Below, piece by piece: positions 47,250 to 60,030 of a DNA stretch of 64,000 bases (position 1 is the stretch's first letter; each line of letters opens with the position of its first letter). The stretch lies in the NCBI GenBank assembly GCA_023846275.1, contig CM043874.1:30601630-30665629 (forward strand), in the 5' to 3' direction. The position numbers and the translations under genes are program-made. The notes under the pieces are model-generated. The model saw only the letters and a program-made list of their open reading frames with translations. It made no database searches and had not been told where the DNA came from. Source of the DNA: Vanilla planifolia (Eukaryota; Streptophyta; Magnoliopsida; Asparagales; Orchidaceae).

Positions 47250-50200
47250 ATATCCTAATCAGATTTAATGGTGAGGAGGATTATCTGAGATGTTGGCTTC
47301 ATAGGACTTGAAACATTGCAAAATTTGATATGCTAGTATTGAAGTCTCATTCAAACATCTAAGTAAGCTCAGAACCCTAAATCATACCAGTCTAAATATT
47401 AATAGAACACTTGCTAATACACATGTTTAACAAATCAACCTTGTACTAAATAGCTTTAGTAGGTGGCACTCCTTTGAATGTAGATGTTGCCACAATAAAA
47501 CTAACTCGTCCAAATGTTGCCTGGGATTACATTGAGGTGGATCTTACTAAAGAGCTGCCAAACAGAATCAGAATTTCTATTAAAGGTGGAGCAAAGAGTG
47601 GATTTTGGACAAAAGGTTAAATATGACAACCTAACAAAATACTATAAATGATGTTGTAAACAAGGCCATATAGTGAAAAACTAATAAAACTCAATAAATT
47701 CATAGCCAAATATTGAAGAATTAAATGCAAAAGAAGGTGGAAGGTATTGGAGGAAGCAGACATGAGGCTCAACAAGAAATTGGAAAGGAAACCCATCATA
47801 AAAATAATGAGGAGAGTCTTGTTCCATAGTAATCAACACAAGCTACAAGAAAACTAAATCAAACGAAGAGCATCTACACCTATCAGAATTGAAATAGATG
47901 GAACTTCCATAATGGCAGAAAGAGTATTAATACAAGAAACTAACAAAATAAACTATATAGTAAGCTTTTTGATGATCTTAACATCTCTAAAAGAAATCAA
48001 ATAAAAAATGAAGAAAAAGTAATTACTTTTAACTCAAAAACTAAACAAGATGGATCACAGTACTTGTACAATTTCAATCTTTAAAGAAATTTAGTCACGA
48101 ATTGCATGATAGAGTAATAATCTTAGGGATAAAACTACAAATTGAGGAGGAAATCACTCTAGTTCAAAGTAAAAGAATAAGGAAAAGGTAAAAGAAACTC
48201 TAAGATAAACATATCAATCAAAAAGAAACACAAAAAAGCTCTTAAGCTAGCTACTATATATGCAAAAAAATTAGAGAAGAAATGGCTAGCAATGTTATAG
48301 CATTGTAATATAGAACATTAGGGGTATGATTAATAAAGGATCAATTACCATGATCAATAATATCATTAGAACTCACAACACTTTGTTGATTTCTTTAATC
48401 GAACCTATGGCTCACATTGATAAAATTCAACAAATTGTTAGGAAGCTAAAACTTTTATCATTGCATAAGAAATTCTTCTAAAAAAGTATGGTTGTTCTAA
48501 AAGGAAGAAATCACATGGCAAGTGGTTATCGATGAGAAATAGTTCCTACACCTTCTTATTAAGCAGAAAGATTGGATTTCACAAGCCAATTGTACGTTTG
48601 TCTATGCCAAAAGCACAGTAATATAGAGAAGAGTATAATGGTAGGACATCACACATATTGTTGATAATTCAAAACTCTCATGGTTAATTGGTGGTGACTT
48701 TAATGAAATTGCATCTTGATAGGAATATAAAGGACATTCTACTCTATAATTAAAATCAATGTAAGAATTTTATGAATACATAAATAAATGTAGACTAAAG
48801 TACATCCCATTCATAGGCTCTCCTTTCACATGGTCTAACAAAAGAAAGAACAAATGTGTTTGGAAAAGACTTGATAAGGTGATGGTTAATTAACAATGAA
48901 AAGATCAAATTCCAACTTTCCATGAAACTATGAAAAGCAATTAGAACCTTCTAGTGAACTATGAAGGAATGAAAGCAAACTTGGTATTAAATTAAAATGA
49001 CAAAGGATATGTCATAGAGAATGGAACAAAACAATATTTTGTGATATTTTTTTGGCCATAATGGTTGAAGAGTCAATTAAGTAGAAAGAGTCATTATGTC
49101 AAGAAAACCAAAACAAGGAATTAAAGAAAGAACTATACCATGCAAATAACACATTGTTAGAAGCATTAGACAAAGAGGACTTTCTAACAACAAAAATCTA
49201 GGATCAAATGACTAAAAAAGAAAGAAAGAAACACAAAATTTTCTCATGCCACAGTTAAAGATCATTGGGTTAGATTGAAGATAATAAGCATAATGGAACA
49301 TGGAGCAATAAGGAGGATAAAATTACAAAGTTAACCATTATGCATTTTCAACAATTGCTATAACATTCTTAATTAAATGGTATTGATAGCATACTAAATT
49401 GCATTCCTTCTTTGTTAGCAATAGAAGAAATCAATTGTTTATGGAAAACAACTCTATGGAGGAACTTAAAGAGATAATATTCTACATGAAAATGAATAGT
49501 GCTCCTGTCCCAGACATATTCAATGAGAAATTGTTCACTCATTGCTAAGAAATAATATCAATGGATGTGTTCAACAAAGTTAAGAATTTCTTAAGTAGTT
49601 TAATAATTCCAAAAGGAATCTTAAGCACAAATGCAGTACTAATTCCTAAATTTGTAAACCCAAAGTCATTTGTAGACTTTAGGCCAATTATCCTTCACTA
49701 AGAAAATTCTCTCTAAGATCATGCTAACATATTACAAAGAATTTTACCTAAGCTTATCTCACTAAAAGAAACAGGCTTCATCAAAAGTAAGGACATGATT
49801 TATAATATTCTTCTAGCATAAGAATTAGCATTCTCAATAGAAGAAGTAAAGGAGGCAATTGCATTACTGAGCTAAATCTCAAGAATGCATTTAACTATGT
49901 TGCATAGGAATTTCTTTGCAATGTATGTTCAAAATTTAAGTTTTTTGAGAAAGTAATAAATCTGCTTGTTATCTGCTAAACACATGGATCTCAATCATCA
50001 TCAATGGCAAGCCAAGCAAATATTTCCAACCAACAAGATGCTTCAAATGAGTAACCCCCTTTCTTCTTTATTTTTCATATTATATATGTAATTTTTTTTA
50101 GTAGAATTTTAAATTAGTTCATCATTCAAAAGAAAATGATAAGATATGGACAACCCAAACATTGCCGAACCATTTCCAACCTTGAATATGAAGATGACAA

Positions 50201-51545
50201 TCATATTCAATAGAGATCTACAAATGATAAATAATCTACATAAACTTCTAGAAATCTTTCAAAGTTCAACCAATTTTCAAATCAATAAGCATAAAATCAT
50301 GTTATTTTGTAGCAACAAAATGAGCTCAAGCCATGTATTTAAGAACTATAAGACATTAGGATTTTATAAAGTTAAACTCCTAATGTTATACTTAGGTTAT
50401 CAGATATTTATTGGTAAGAAAAAAGTGATATATTGTTAGACCTTTATTGATAAAATTCACAAGAAAATAATATATTGGAAGAAAAAAATATTATTAATGG
50501 GTGGTGTGCTCATAGAAGTTAGACATGTACTCACATTAATTACTTTATTTATCTTGTTGGCAATGACACCTCCCAGCTTAGTTTTACAAAAAAAAATTGA
50601 AAACAGCATGAATCAATTCTTATGGGGTGATAAAAAGGATAATCACAAGTAGAATTAGAAATCTTAAAATAAATTAAGCCTCTTAACTAATTAAAGTAGT
50701 CTTGGACTTAAAACATTAGAGGAAATGATGGATGCATTTTCAATAAAGCTCAACTAGAAAGTAATATCTCATAATTACTTATGGACAAGACACATGATAG
50801 TAAAATATCAACTATCCAGCACATTCGCATTTACATCAAATACATGGAACCACATGTAGAAGACTAAGGATATGGTCATTAACAATATAATATGTTCAAA
50901 TTTAATAGAAAGTAGAATATGGACATAACAAAAGATGGCAACCTTAGCACACACTACATGGGAGGAAATTAGAACAAAAGGATTGATCCTTAAATATCGC
51001 TAATACATATGAAACTTGAAATGCCCTTTAAATGTCAATCCTCATATGGAGAATTTTGAACAATCTATTATCATTTCCAAATAATCTTAGGAAATTAATC
51101 TTTTAGTTAGCTTCTAAGTTTCCACATTGCCCCAATAAAGACCATATAGATCATGCTTTTTTGGGATTTGACTTCAACAAACAAGCATGGAACACATATA
51201 TGAACAATCTTCTAAACAATCAATTATACATGAATAAAATCACAAAATTGATAACTGTATAATGTGAACAAGAGAAGAAGAAATTAACTATGATAATGGT
51301 TATACTAACTTTATATTTGATTATTTTTTGAAACATTTGGAAAGTTAGGAATGCTAAGATATAGTGGAAGGCTATTCAAAATGCTAATTTCATTATTTGA
51401 AATATTAAAAAAACAAATATTCATTATTTAGTTGCTTCCTCCTCATTTAAACATCATAGGAGGATTTCAAGCCATTCTTTTCAAGAAATATCTCAAAATA
51501 TTTATTTAAATAGGTCAAAAAATAATGGAACTTGCCACATGGAAC
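47250..51545 (+). pseudogene. Decayed nearly complete LINE (ORF1 and ORF2) inserted in the gypsy leader
   Basis: ORF1: HILIRFNGEEDY (about 47265-47300), VATIKLTRPNVAWDYIEVDL and LPNRIRI (47490-47560), and a CCHC knuckle near 47640-47680 with two Cys lost. ORF2: endonuclease NIRGMINKGS (from about 48313) and GDFNEI (48693-48710), then the RT blocks LIPKFVNPKSFVDFRPI, GFIKSKDMIYNIL and TWISIIINGKPS. The catalytic motif reads YEDD (50187-50198), with a frameshift just after it; open frame 50146-50439 covers this part. A later block has MNQFLWGDKK and a zf-RVT-like PHCPNKDHIDHAF (about 51120-51165). It ends with the WKVRNAK block like the ORF2 at 1-3141 and has no RNase H. The outer ends are not exact, and no target-site duplication was found. 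Confidence 0.85.
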
Positions 51546-52690
51546 CTTCCCTAAGATAAGGTAAAATTAAACATTAGTGAGAAGACTTTACAAAATAATG
51601 GGAGTACTTAAGGTAATAGAATCACTAAGAATCACTTAAGAGGATCTATTTTAGCTTTCTACAATTAATTGTGATTAAAACACCATTACAAATCACTAGT
51701 ATAGCTTTGATGCAAGGTTAGTAGTTTTACAATCAAATGTAATTGTAAACTTTGATTAGAGAAATGGATTGCTAAGATTTGATAAGTGTAATGTAGAATA
51801 AAATAAGTAACACATGTAAATACTAGAGATCATTGACTTAATCAAAAAGAAAATGGTACTTAAAACCAATCAATTGAGTTTAATGCACAAAAATGGAAAC
51901 AAGGTGACCAGAGATCTTGCTAAACTACTACAAAATAAAATATGAATTTTATATGGTATAACTAATCCATTTCCAAATTATGTAGAGTTCTAATTCAACT
52001 GGAGAAATCTTAGACACCATACATTTGCATATCGTACAAGATACAAAAACTAAATAATGTTAATTGACTATAATATGATGGGAAAAAATTGAAATATCAA
52101 TAGTATAAGAATGTTTTCACAAAAAAAAAAATCTAAGGATCAACATCCTACCACTATGTAAAAGCAAATAACTAGAAATACAAAATTATCAATAGCTACC
52201 TAAATCATAGGCTCCTACATAATCAATTACCTCCCTAATCCTAAATGTAAAAAATAATGGGAGTAAGCCAAAGCCCAATAAGAAACCCTTCAGCTGTACT
52301 ATAAAACAAATGCAATCCAAGATACTTTAATAATAATATATCAATAATAAAATTATGTTCATATCAGTATCATAATCATACATGCCATACAACAAGCAAC
52401 AAGACTATAAAGTCTGATTAAAAGAATGCATAATGGAACCAATTTGAAGTTCAATAATCCACCAAGATCCAGAATTATCTCCAAGCCCATGTAACCTAAG
52501 TCAAGGTCCATCATCGTAAAAATTAGCACTATTTTCCAAGACATTCCATAAGTATATAAATCAACACTTCTTTTCTAAGACATGTCAATGCTAAATAAAT
52601 TTGTACTTCCTTTTCAAGACATGCCATAACCAAATAAACAAGTACTTCTTTTTCAAGAGATGTTATCACTACCTTAAAGGTTCAAATCTT
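51546..52690 (-). other. Leader of the gypsy element, right part
   Basis: Noncoding DNA lies between the LINE and the primer-binding site. It includes a ~39-bp tandem repeat at 52528-52672. A minus-strand 61-codon ORF (52359-52544) is spurious. Confidence 0.5.
52528..52672. repeat. ~39-bp tandem repeat in the gypsy leader
   Basis: Three units plus a partial fourth start at 52528, 52566, 52605 and 52644 (spacing 38-39 bp). Each has the form ACTTC-TTTTCAAGACATG-CATAA-CAAATAAA with scattered changes. Confidence 0.7.
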
Positions 52691-52693
52691 GGG

Positions 52694-52708
52694 GTCTATT
52701 ATATCAAA
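52694..52708 (-). promoter_or_regulatory. Probable degenerate primer-binding site (initiator tRNA-Met type)
   Basis: The plus strand reads GGTCTATTATATCAAA directly left of the 5' LTR. A tRNA-iMet primer-binding site, seen in this orientation, would read GGCTCTGATACCA. The match needs one indel and several transitions, but the position is exactly right. Confidence 0.4.
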
Positions 52709-55700
52709 TATTATCTCTCTTTAAAATTATCTTGCTTAACTCATTAACATTAATTCAAATTACTACTATCTATTATTTGAGTATTTGTATGATTTACTTA
52801 AAATACCTAAATCAGTCATCCAAGAATGTTATTATTATTTGAAAAGTTTTAGGGAACTATCTAGATAATCTAATAATTCTAGAAGTTTCTTCTTATTGAT
52901 TAATCCTTATCTTTAGCCTTATCCAATGTTCTGTCTAAAACCATTTTACCTATCTAGCTATCCTTGAGCTCCAATCCAAGTTTACCCTTTGTATCTCCTT
53001 AAAAAATATCAACATATTAATATGAGTTCACATGAGTCTTATTAGTGACTCCTTTATTGTCTAACCTAGTTCAAGTTATTATGTCCATCCAAAGTCTTTA
53101 TTAAATCACTCATACAACTCTCTAGATCACTATCTAGGAGGCTAACTCATGACCTAAGAAACTATAAGATTACTTAGTGTTTTACCCAAATCAACCAAGC
53201 CATGTCTGAGGTTTATCAATCATAGGAACAAGTGAAATCTTCTCTTAATTAAACTTAGCATCCTTCTCTAAGCCCTAGACTAAATCCTCTTCCCCTCATC
53301 CAAGGCTTCACTTGAGGAGTTCTCCATCCCAAAACCTTACTCTAAGCATGCAAAATACTCACTAAGTACTAATAACCATGGTCTAATCCTAAGTTCATAT
53401 CTAAGACCTCCATTCAAGCATTATAAGACCTAAGTATATCCATAACATATATTACTTAGTTTATCTTAATTCAATCCTACAACAACATTTGATCACAAGC
53501 TATTCAAAACCTATATCACTCTTAATTGGCTCTTAAAAATCTCCAAAAAGATATAAAGTCTATGTTTAAGGATTTACCTCAACTAATATATTGGCTATAA
53601 ATATACACTAACCTCACTTAATTCTTACCTAGCCAAACCCCACTCAATTTATGAAAGCCTAAACAAATTCTCAACCAACTTAGTTCTCTTCAAAGTCATC
53701 CAACTAAGTCATATTAGATTCCTCAACTAGAAATCAAGGATTTTTCATAACCTTAAAAGTAATCTAGGTCATTCCAAAGTATAAATTGTGCCTCTTCATG
53801 ACTTAAACAAGACATATTGTTATCTTTCTAAATAAAAATAAATCATAGGAATGCTTAACCATAAGAATACCTAGAGTTTTTGCTAAGTTCAAGTATTTAT
53901 CTTAGTGTTTAAGGTCCTAATCTAAGTTCAATTATGCAAAAGTTGTTCTCAAATTCATTATAATGATCTCCTATCTAAAATTAAGAATTCTCATCAAAGC
54001 CATAGTTTAAATTGAAGCTCATCACGTTTAAATCAATAATGTTACTATAAACATGTAATTCTTTAAAATGGCACTAGTGATTTATCAATAATTAACCTTC
54101 ATATAGCATGATATCTTTGTAAAAATTGGAAAATAAGTAAAGCATTTTTGAAGCCAAAACATTATCAATATGATAAGCCATTAATAACATACACTTGAAT
54201 GTTAATTTATGCAATCACTTCATAAACAAATCATCAATTTTCAATAATTTAAAAACATGCCAATCTTAAGTAAGGTGATAATTCTAATTTAAATCATCTC
54301 AAAATCAATAATATGTTGTATATTGCATGCATCAATAGTGAATATCAACATTAGTAAGCATATAAGAATAAAAACTAATAACCACTTGGGTAAGGGGAGA
54401 AATTAAACATGCATTGCTTCCAATAAACCTTCATAAAGAGATAGTTAAAATATGCTCTAAGAACCTACCAACAAGTCTCAATTAAGACAAATTTCATCAA
54501 TTTATTATTTAGATTCATGGAAGAGCAAAATTTATTTAAAACAAAATATGATTTCACATCAATCATAAGTAATTACTTCACAAGATAGTTGATTGGTTAC
54601 AACAAAATTAGTCATGAATTCTTCCTACCTTGTGAGAGTACTTTATCAAGGGTAAGCATTTCCTCCTCCAAATCTGAGGATTCTTTTTTCTCTTCTTTTT
54701 CATGGATAGTTCTTCTTCCCTCCATTATCTTTGATAGACTTTTACGTTAAATTAATGACTTGGCTTTTCAAGTTAATTAGCAAAACATTTTATATCAACT
54801 GGCTATAACCCCTAATCCCTTTCTTAGGATTCATGACTAGGATTAAATCATGATAATCTAATGATCTTAATTCCTTTAATCTTAGTATAACCACTAAAAT
54901 AATGTTATTTTCTAACCTTTAGATCAAGGCACCTTAATTCTAATGATTTCTTCAAGAACAACTCAATTACAAAACTTGATTTATTTAGCATCCTCATATC
55001 ATACTAGTATTATACCAATATTATATTATATAATAGACCAACTAATAGTTCCTCTTATCATAATTGTATAAACTAATATTCATACATGCATGATACACTA
55101 TGCACCTCAATCACTAGGCGCAACTAGAATATTCTTTTGTTCGATATTTTTCTTAGGTTGATCATATTTATATAATTGTGCTACTATACAATAGGCCAGG
55201 TTTCCCAATCTCAACAAACATGAATTATTGTCCATCTCTTATTATCATATTAGTATGATAAGTGACTTCATACCCATATGATTATTACTTAGATCAGCTC
55301 TATGATTTCTACATTTATATACTTGTATAATGGAATTAACTTTGTACAATCATTAACCAAGTTTTGTGCCTGGCTTCATTCTCTTTTATATTTGATCATA
55401 CTATCCAATAAGCTTATTTTGTACTTATATGACACAAAAAATTATTGCATATCTTATCAAACAAATCTATCGTTTAATGTCCATGACACCATCATATTTA
55501 TATGATCACTAAGTTATACTTGTATGACCAAAGTCTACCTTAACAATTTGTTCATACTTGTACCCCTAGTGTTTCTTTTGCTCAATCATACTATACAATA
55601 ATTTAATATTATACTGCATGATATTCATAATAGAACTTTCAACCAAATTTCCTTGCTCATCGTATCATACGAACTTTATAATCATCTTTTATGATCCTCA

Positions 55701-55806
55701 TTACAAGCATGATTTATAGTAATTAGATTAAGCAATTACAAGTATTAATTTAATAAAACTAAGAGTGAATTAATGTACCTTGGCTAGATAAAAAGGAGAT
55801 GTAATA
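52709..55806 (-). repeat. Ty3/gypsy LTR, right copy (5' LTR)
   Basis: It starts TATTATCTCT where the left copy has TGTTACACCC, all but one of the changes being transitions, and ends GATGTAATA against ATGTGACCA. It runs parallel to 39504-42436 throughout. It would have carried the promoter of the element. Confidence 0.85.
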
Positions 55807-57095
55807 GATGTCCATGAAGTGTTCAGCTACAAACTTTGATAGAAAATCAACAATAAAAATTCACTATGGTCCAAATTTGTGCAAGCTAAATATAGTGATA
55901 AAAAGAGCAAGTGGATTTTTATGGAGATTACTTAAAGGCATTCTTCCCTTCCCTAAAATATTAAGTAGGCTGATTTCCCTTAAAGTGTCCTTATTGCTCG
56001 ACTATTGATTCAATAGATCATTCATTTTTTGTATGCAAAAAATGCATGTCAGGTTTTGCAATACTTCTCCAAAATTATTTCTATTCCATATCAACATTAT
56101 TAATTTATCAAACACATGCTTTGATAATGGTGGAATGATGGCATTATTACAATGGTAAGAAAAGAAATAATTATATTGCTAGCTAGCCTAATTTGTTAGG
56201 AATTATGGAAGTTTAGAAAACTATATCTCTTTGAAGAGAAATGTTTATCAATGAAAAAAAATTATAACAACATTAGATTTCTAGTATACAACATTGTAAT
56301 TAGCTTCCCTTTCACTCAAAAATGTCAAAAGGATCATACTCTTGTATTTGAAGGATTGCTAGAGGGCTTCATTAAGAGTAAAGTAATGCAAATTATCAAA
56401 GTTTACTGGTGATTTCTCCCCCATCCCCCAACTTCTTCAAACTTAATGTTGATGGTTATGCAAAATGTGACCTAGGTGCTACCAATGTTGACACATTCCT
56501 TAAAGATGTTAAAGGAAGAATTATATTGGCATTTTATTTACAATATGGCATTAAAAAATGGAACTAGAAGGTATGGCTCTTCTACATGGGCTTCAGTATT
56601 ACACCAACAAAGGTATCTACCAACTACACATTGAACTTAATTTAAAGAAAATTATCAACATGCTTACTAGCAAATTCGTTATTCGCTGATGCTTGATATC
56701 TATCATTCAAGGCATTAAAGATATTCTTAAAGATGTTTTTATTCAAATACAACATATATATAGGGAAGCGAATGCAATTGCAAATGCATTAACATAGCAA
56801 GTGACTTCTTTCATTCACAATCAATTCATGAAAAGCTATCAAATTCCTTAGTAAACTTTGGGTCTAGTGAGGCTTGACTAAAGGAACACTCCATATATAA
56901 GAATAAATTACTTAGTAACTCACCATACAGTTTGCATAAGCAAAATAAGAATTTTTAGTCAAAGACAAGACAAAGATTCCTCCTTTGGTGGCAAATCTTA
57001 CATATATTACTTAAGTTGAAACCTAGCTTGGTATGTACCTGTGTACTCTTTTATTTCTCAAGTATAATAATACATTATTTCTTGTTGTAAGAAAA
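55807..57095 (+). pseudogene. 5'-truncated LINE: zf-RVT and RNase H-like domain
   Basis: Plus-strand frames give ASGFLWRLLKGILPFPKILS (55895-55960), then the zinc-binding CPYC, DHSFFVC and KKC (about 55985-56050) of zf-RVT. The RVT_3 RNase H region follows: FFKLNVDGYAKCDLGATN (56430-56485), KGRIILAF, GLQYYTNKGIYQLHIELN (56590-56640) and HIYREANAIANALT (56755-56800). Frameshifts separate the blocks. The element stops near 57095. It begins right at the gypsy LTR end. It belongs to a LINE lineage with a C-terminal RNase H, like 12060-12600 and unlike 1-3141 and 47250-51545. Confidence 0.8.
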
Positions 57096-57750
57096 AAGTA
57101 AAATACTATCCCTCTCATAGTCCCTTGGAGTCTTATGTTGTGTTTTATTTGACTTAAAATATCAAGCTATAAAATAGGTCAAGCTAATTGTCACTAACTT
57201 AAAGCATCTTGAGGGCATGTGAGATTAAAAGCATACAATATAACATATTTTAATATATACTATATAGTTTTGGTCTATTAAAATAGTATTAGTTGGCTTA
57301 GTCATTTCATTAGCTTAATTATTATAGGTAAAATGATGCATATCAGGAGACTCTAAGCGATAATAAGAGGACATAGCTTTAACTCATTATTTTATTTATT
57401 TCTATTTTGACTTAGCAATCATGTATTAGGATTACTATTAGTATGTAATAACACTACTGCAACCTTGGGGACATAGGTCCTAGATTAATACTTTTATATT
57501 TTGCTACAATAATATTTATACAAATATTATCTTTTGTTTAAGAAACATGATTTTTTTATTTTCTAAACTTGATTATGTGATTAGGATTTTTTTAAAAGAA
57601 AAATGGTTTGAAAAAGTTGGTGGTCTTAAGCACTCTAGGAAAGCTAAACAAAAGGGAGGTTAAAAAAGGAGCAATTTTAGAGAAATTAATAAATTATAAT
57701 AATTATAACATGAGCATATTATTATTATTATTTATTTGAAAAATGTATTT
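57096..57750. other. AT-rich interval, nothing recognised
   Basis: No coding or repeat structure is apparent. Confidence 0.4.
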
Positions 57751-58017
57751 ATATGAGCATAATAATATGACATCAGTTTATTTATTCATATATGTTCTAA
57801 TACAACATGACATGTTATTAGCATTATTAATAAAAATAAGTCATATGCATATGTAAAAAATTAGAAAGAATAAAAAGAAAAAGAGAATGACAAAAAGAAA
57901 AAAAAATTAATCATATGATATGATCATAGACTATATAAGCCTTATGATATACATGATTCATAGCATTGATATGATGTGATATAATATTAAATGATATAAG
58001 AAATAAATAATAAATTG
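57751..58017 (+). repeat. Tandem ~267-bp repeat, unit 1
   Basis: It starts ATATGAGCATAATAATATGA and includes a purine-only block (about 57860-57910) and AATCATATGATATGATCATA. It is followed directly by a parallel unit at 58018. Confidence 0.8.
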
Positions 58018-58280
58018 ATATGAACATAATAGTATGGCAACATTCTATTTATGCATATATGTTCTAATATAAATGACATGTTATTGACATTATTTTTTAT
58101 ATTCTATAAAAATGAGACATGTTCTTGTGCAATAAATGAGAAAGAATAAAAAGAAAAGAAGAATGAGAAAAAGGAAAAGAAAGAAATCATATGATATGAT
58201 ATTAAATTATAAGAGTCTTATGATACACACTAGTTATAATGTTAATATGACATGATATAATATTAAATGACATCAAAAAA
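58018..58280 (+). repeat. Tandem ~267-bp repeat, unit 2
   Basis: It starts ATATGAACATAATAGTATGG and repeats unit 1 in order, including the purine-only block (58138-58186) and AATCATATGATATGATATTA. A related fragment occurs at 4740-4930. Confidence 0.8.
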
Positions 58281-59835
58281 TTAAAAGGTTTTTTATGACA
58301 TTATCCCCAAACTATCATAATATTAGTCATCATTAGCACTCAGCAAAGGATGATGAGCAAAAGTCTAAAACCATGCTTTGACGATATAGTACCAATGGCA
58401 TTGAAAAACTCTTTTTCAATTGTCACTAGGTTTTTTAGCATAGCTTGATAAGCTGAACTCCACAATTGTTAGTACTTTATTCAATTCTTGATGAGTGGAG
58501 ATGATATTATTTGTTTCTAGTACAGAGTATAAAGCTTAATGAAAGTAGAGTTTCAAAACCATCCCAATTGATGCACAAGATCTAATCAAAACTCCTTAGA
58601 TAAACATGTTTGAAGATGAATAGTAATAAGTTGGTTTATTAAGACCACCAAGAAATTTCTATTATTGCACTTTTTTGTTTCAATGAGACGATAGGCCCTA
58701 AAAAGTTTGAACCAATGAATATGAATGACAAAAAGCTCTTAACAAGTTTACTATTTATTGTGCCATGCATGTGTGATTATTGGATGATTTTATGATTGAT
58801 GACAATGATACAAAGTTAGAAACCCTAGCCCCATTAAATGGACTAACAAAGAAAATTTCTTACAATGATCTACATTCCTTTTAAACTATTATTAAGTCTA
58901 CATTCTTGGCTCTTTGTCATAAGTGTGATCACATTTCCAATATATTTTTAATTGAGGATCATCCACCATTGGGTTATCTCTCATAAGAAATCCTATAAGT
59001 AGAAACTTGCCCTAGCTTAAAGAATTAAATGGCAATCAATTCCATGTGGGGGTTAGTTGACTTTTGTGATTTAATGAAGAAAGTCTTGCAAAATAAATTA
59101 TGGTGGAAATGCTAAATTAGCATGATCAAACAAGCATTAATGCATTGGATTCTATCAAGTCTACATAGTGAAGCATGCTTGGGTAATAGTAGTCCTATGA
59201 AGTGTTGCCTCTAAAGGATCTTCATGCTAGACTAGTTTTTGCAATAATAAAATTGTAGGCCTCACAAATTCTAGAAAAGAAAATATGCACCATCTATTTT
59301 CCTTAATATGAATAATGTTTTCTATCATACATTTATGCCTATTAGCCAACTGCATCACTAATACCATTAACATGCTAAGCATAAGAGTGCATTCTAACTA
59401 ATGGTGAACCATCAAATCTCTTTAGAACATTACAATTAAGCATGCGATGGTGATATGATAGACCCCAAGCCCCATCAAATCGGCCAATACAAAGAAATTA
59501 TGTCGTCAAAAGTTGTCAAAGTGATATCTGCTCTAAATTGCAAGTGTAACAACATTTCAAAAAATAAATTGTTGAGAATCCACCATCTTTGTGCTATTGT
59601 CATGCTTACAATCTCTAATCCCTCAAACTAACATATATAGCTACACATGATATCAAAAGTCCACAACTACATAATACTCAGAGTCTCCAATATGAATACA
59701 TTATTGAAATACAAACTAAACACATATGTTGATAGATATAGTTGCTAATCTAATCATTGAATTATTATGACTTGCATAAATGTAGCAATTGGGATGTCTT
59801 CAAGTGTATCTAGATCATCTAAGCTTTGAATCTAT
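58281..59835. other. Unclassified interval with a weak internal duplication
   Basis: Stretches around 58825-58870 and 59460-59505 share 'cc-agccccat-aaat-g-c-a' wording, suggesting an old ~640-bp direct duplication. No protein family is recognised. Confidence 0.35.
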
Positions 59836-60030
59836 TAGGAAAGTGGAGATGTCCATGATAATAATAAGAAACACCAAGGAACCCATGCATGCATGACATG
59901 AAAAAGTACACAATGAGGAATGTAGTCCATAAAGAATAATGAAAGGTCGATGACTTCAACCATAACCATGTCCATGACCTTAAGGAGTAAAGTTCAATTT
60001 GGGAAAGGTCGATATTGCTATTGGAAGTAT
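59836..60030. repeat. Near-identical 195-bp tandem repeat, unit 1
   Basis: The unit runs TAGGAAAGTGGAGATG ... TTGGAAGTAT. It differs from unit 2 at three of 195 positions. Unit length is divisible by three, so a minus-strand frame (59819-60256, 145 codons) stays open across both. Confidence 0.95.

Larger units (their letters stand above)
39504..55806 (-). mobile_element. Decayed Ty3/gypsy retrotransposon, Del/Tekay type, split by a LINE
   Basis: LTRs of about 2.9 kb (39504-42436) and 3.1 kb (52709-55806) flank a minus-strand interior with gag, zinc knuckle, protease, reverse transcriptase, RNase H and integrase remnants in Ty3/gypsy order. The protein end (PSHVL, a LVKV-like block, NNHDKQEVT, RLF) matches the chromodomain-like C-terminus of the Del/Tekay lineage. 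A decayed LINE occupies about 47250-51545 in the opposite orientation and accounts for the excess length. The five bases before 39504 (ATTAT) and after 55806 (GATGT) do not match, so no target-site duplication is visible. The element has long been inactive. Confidence 0.85.
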
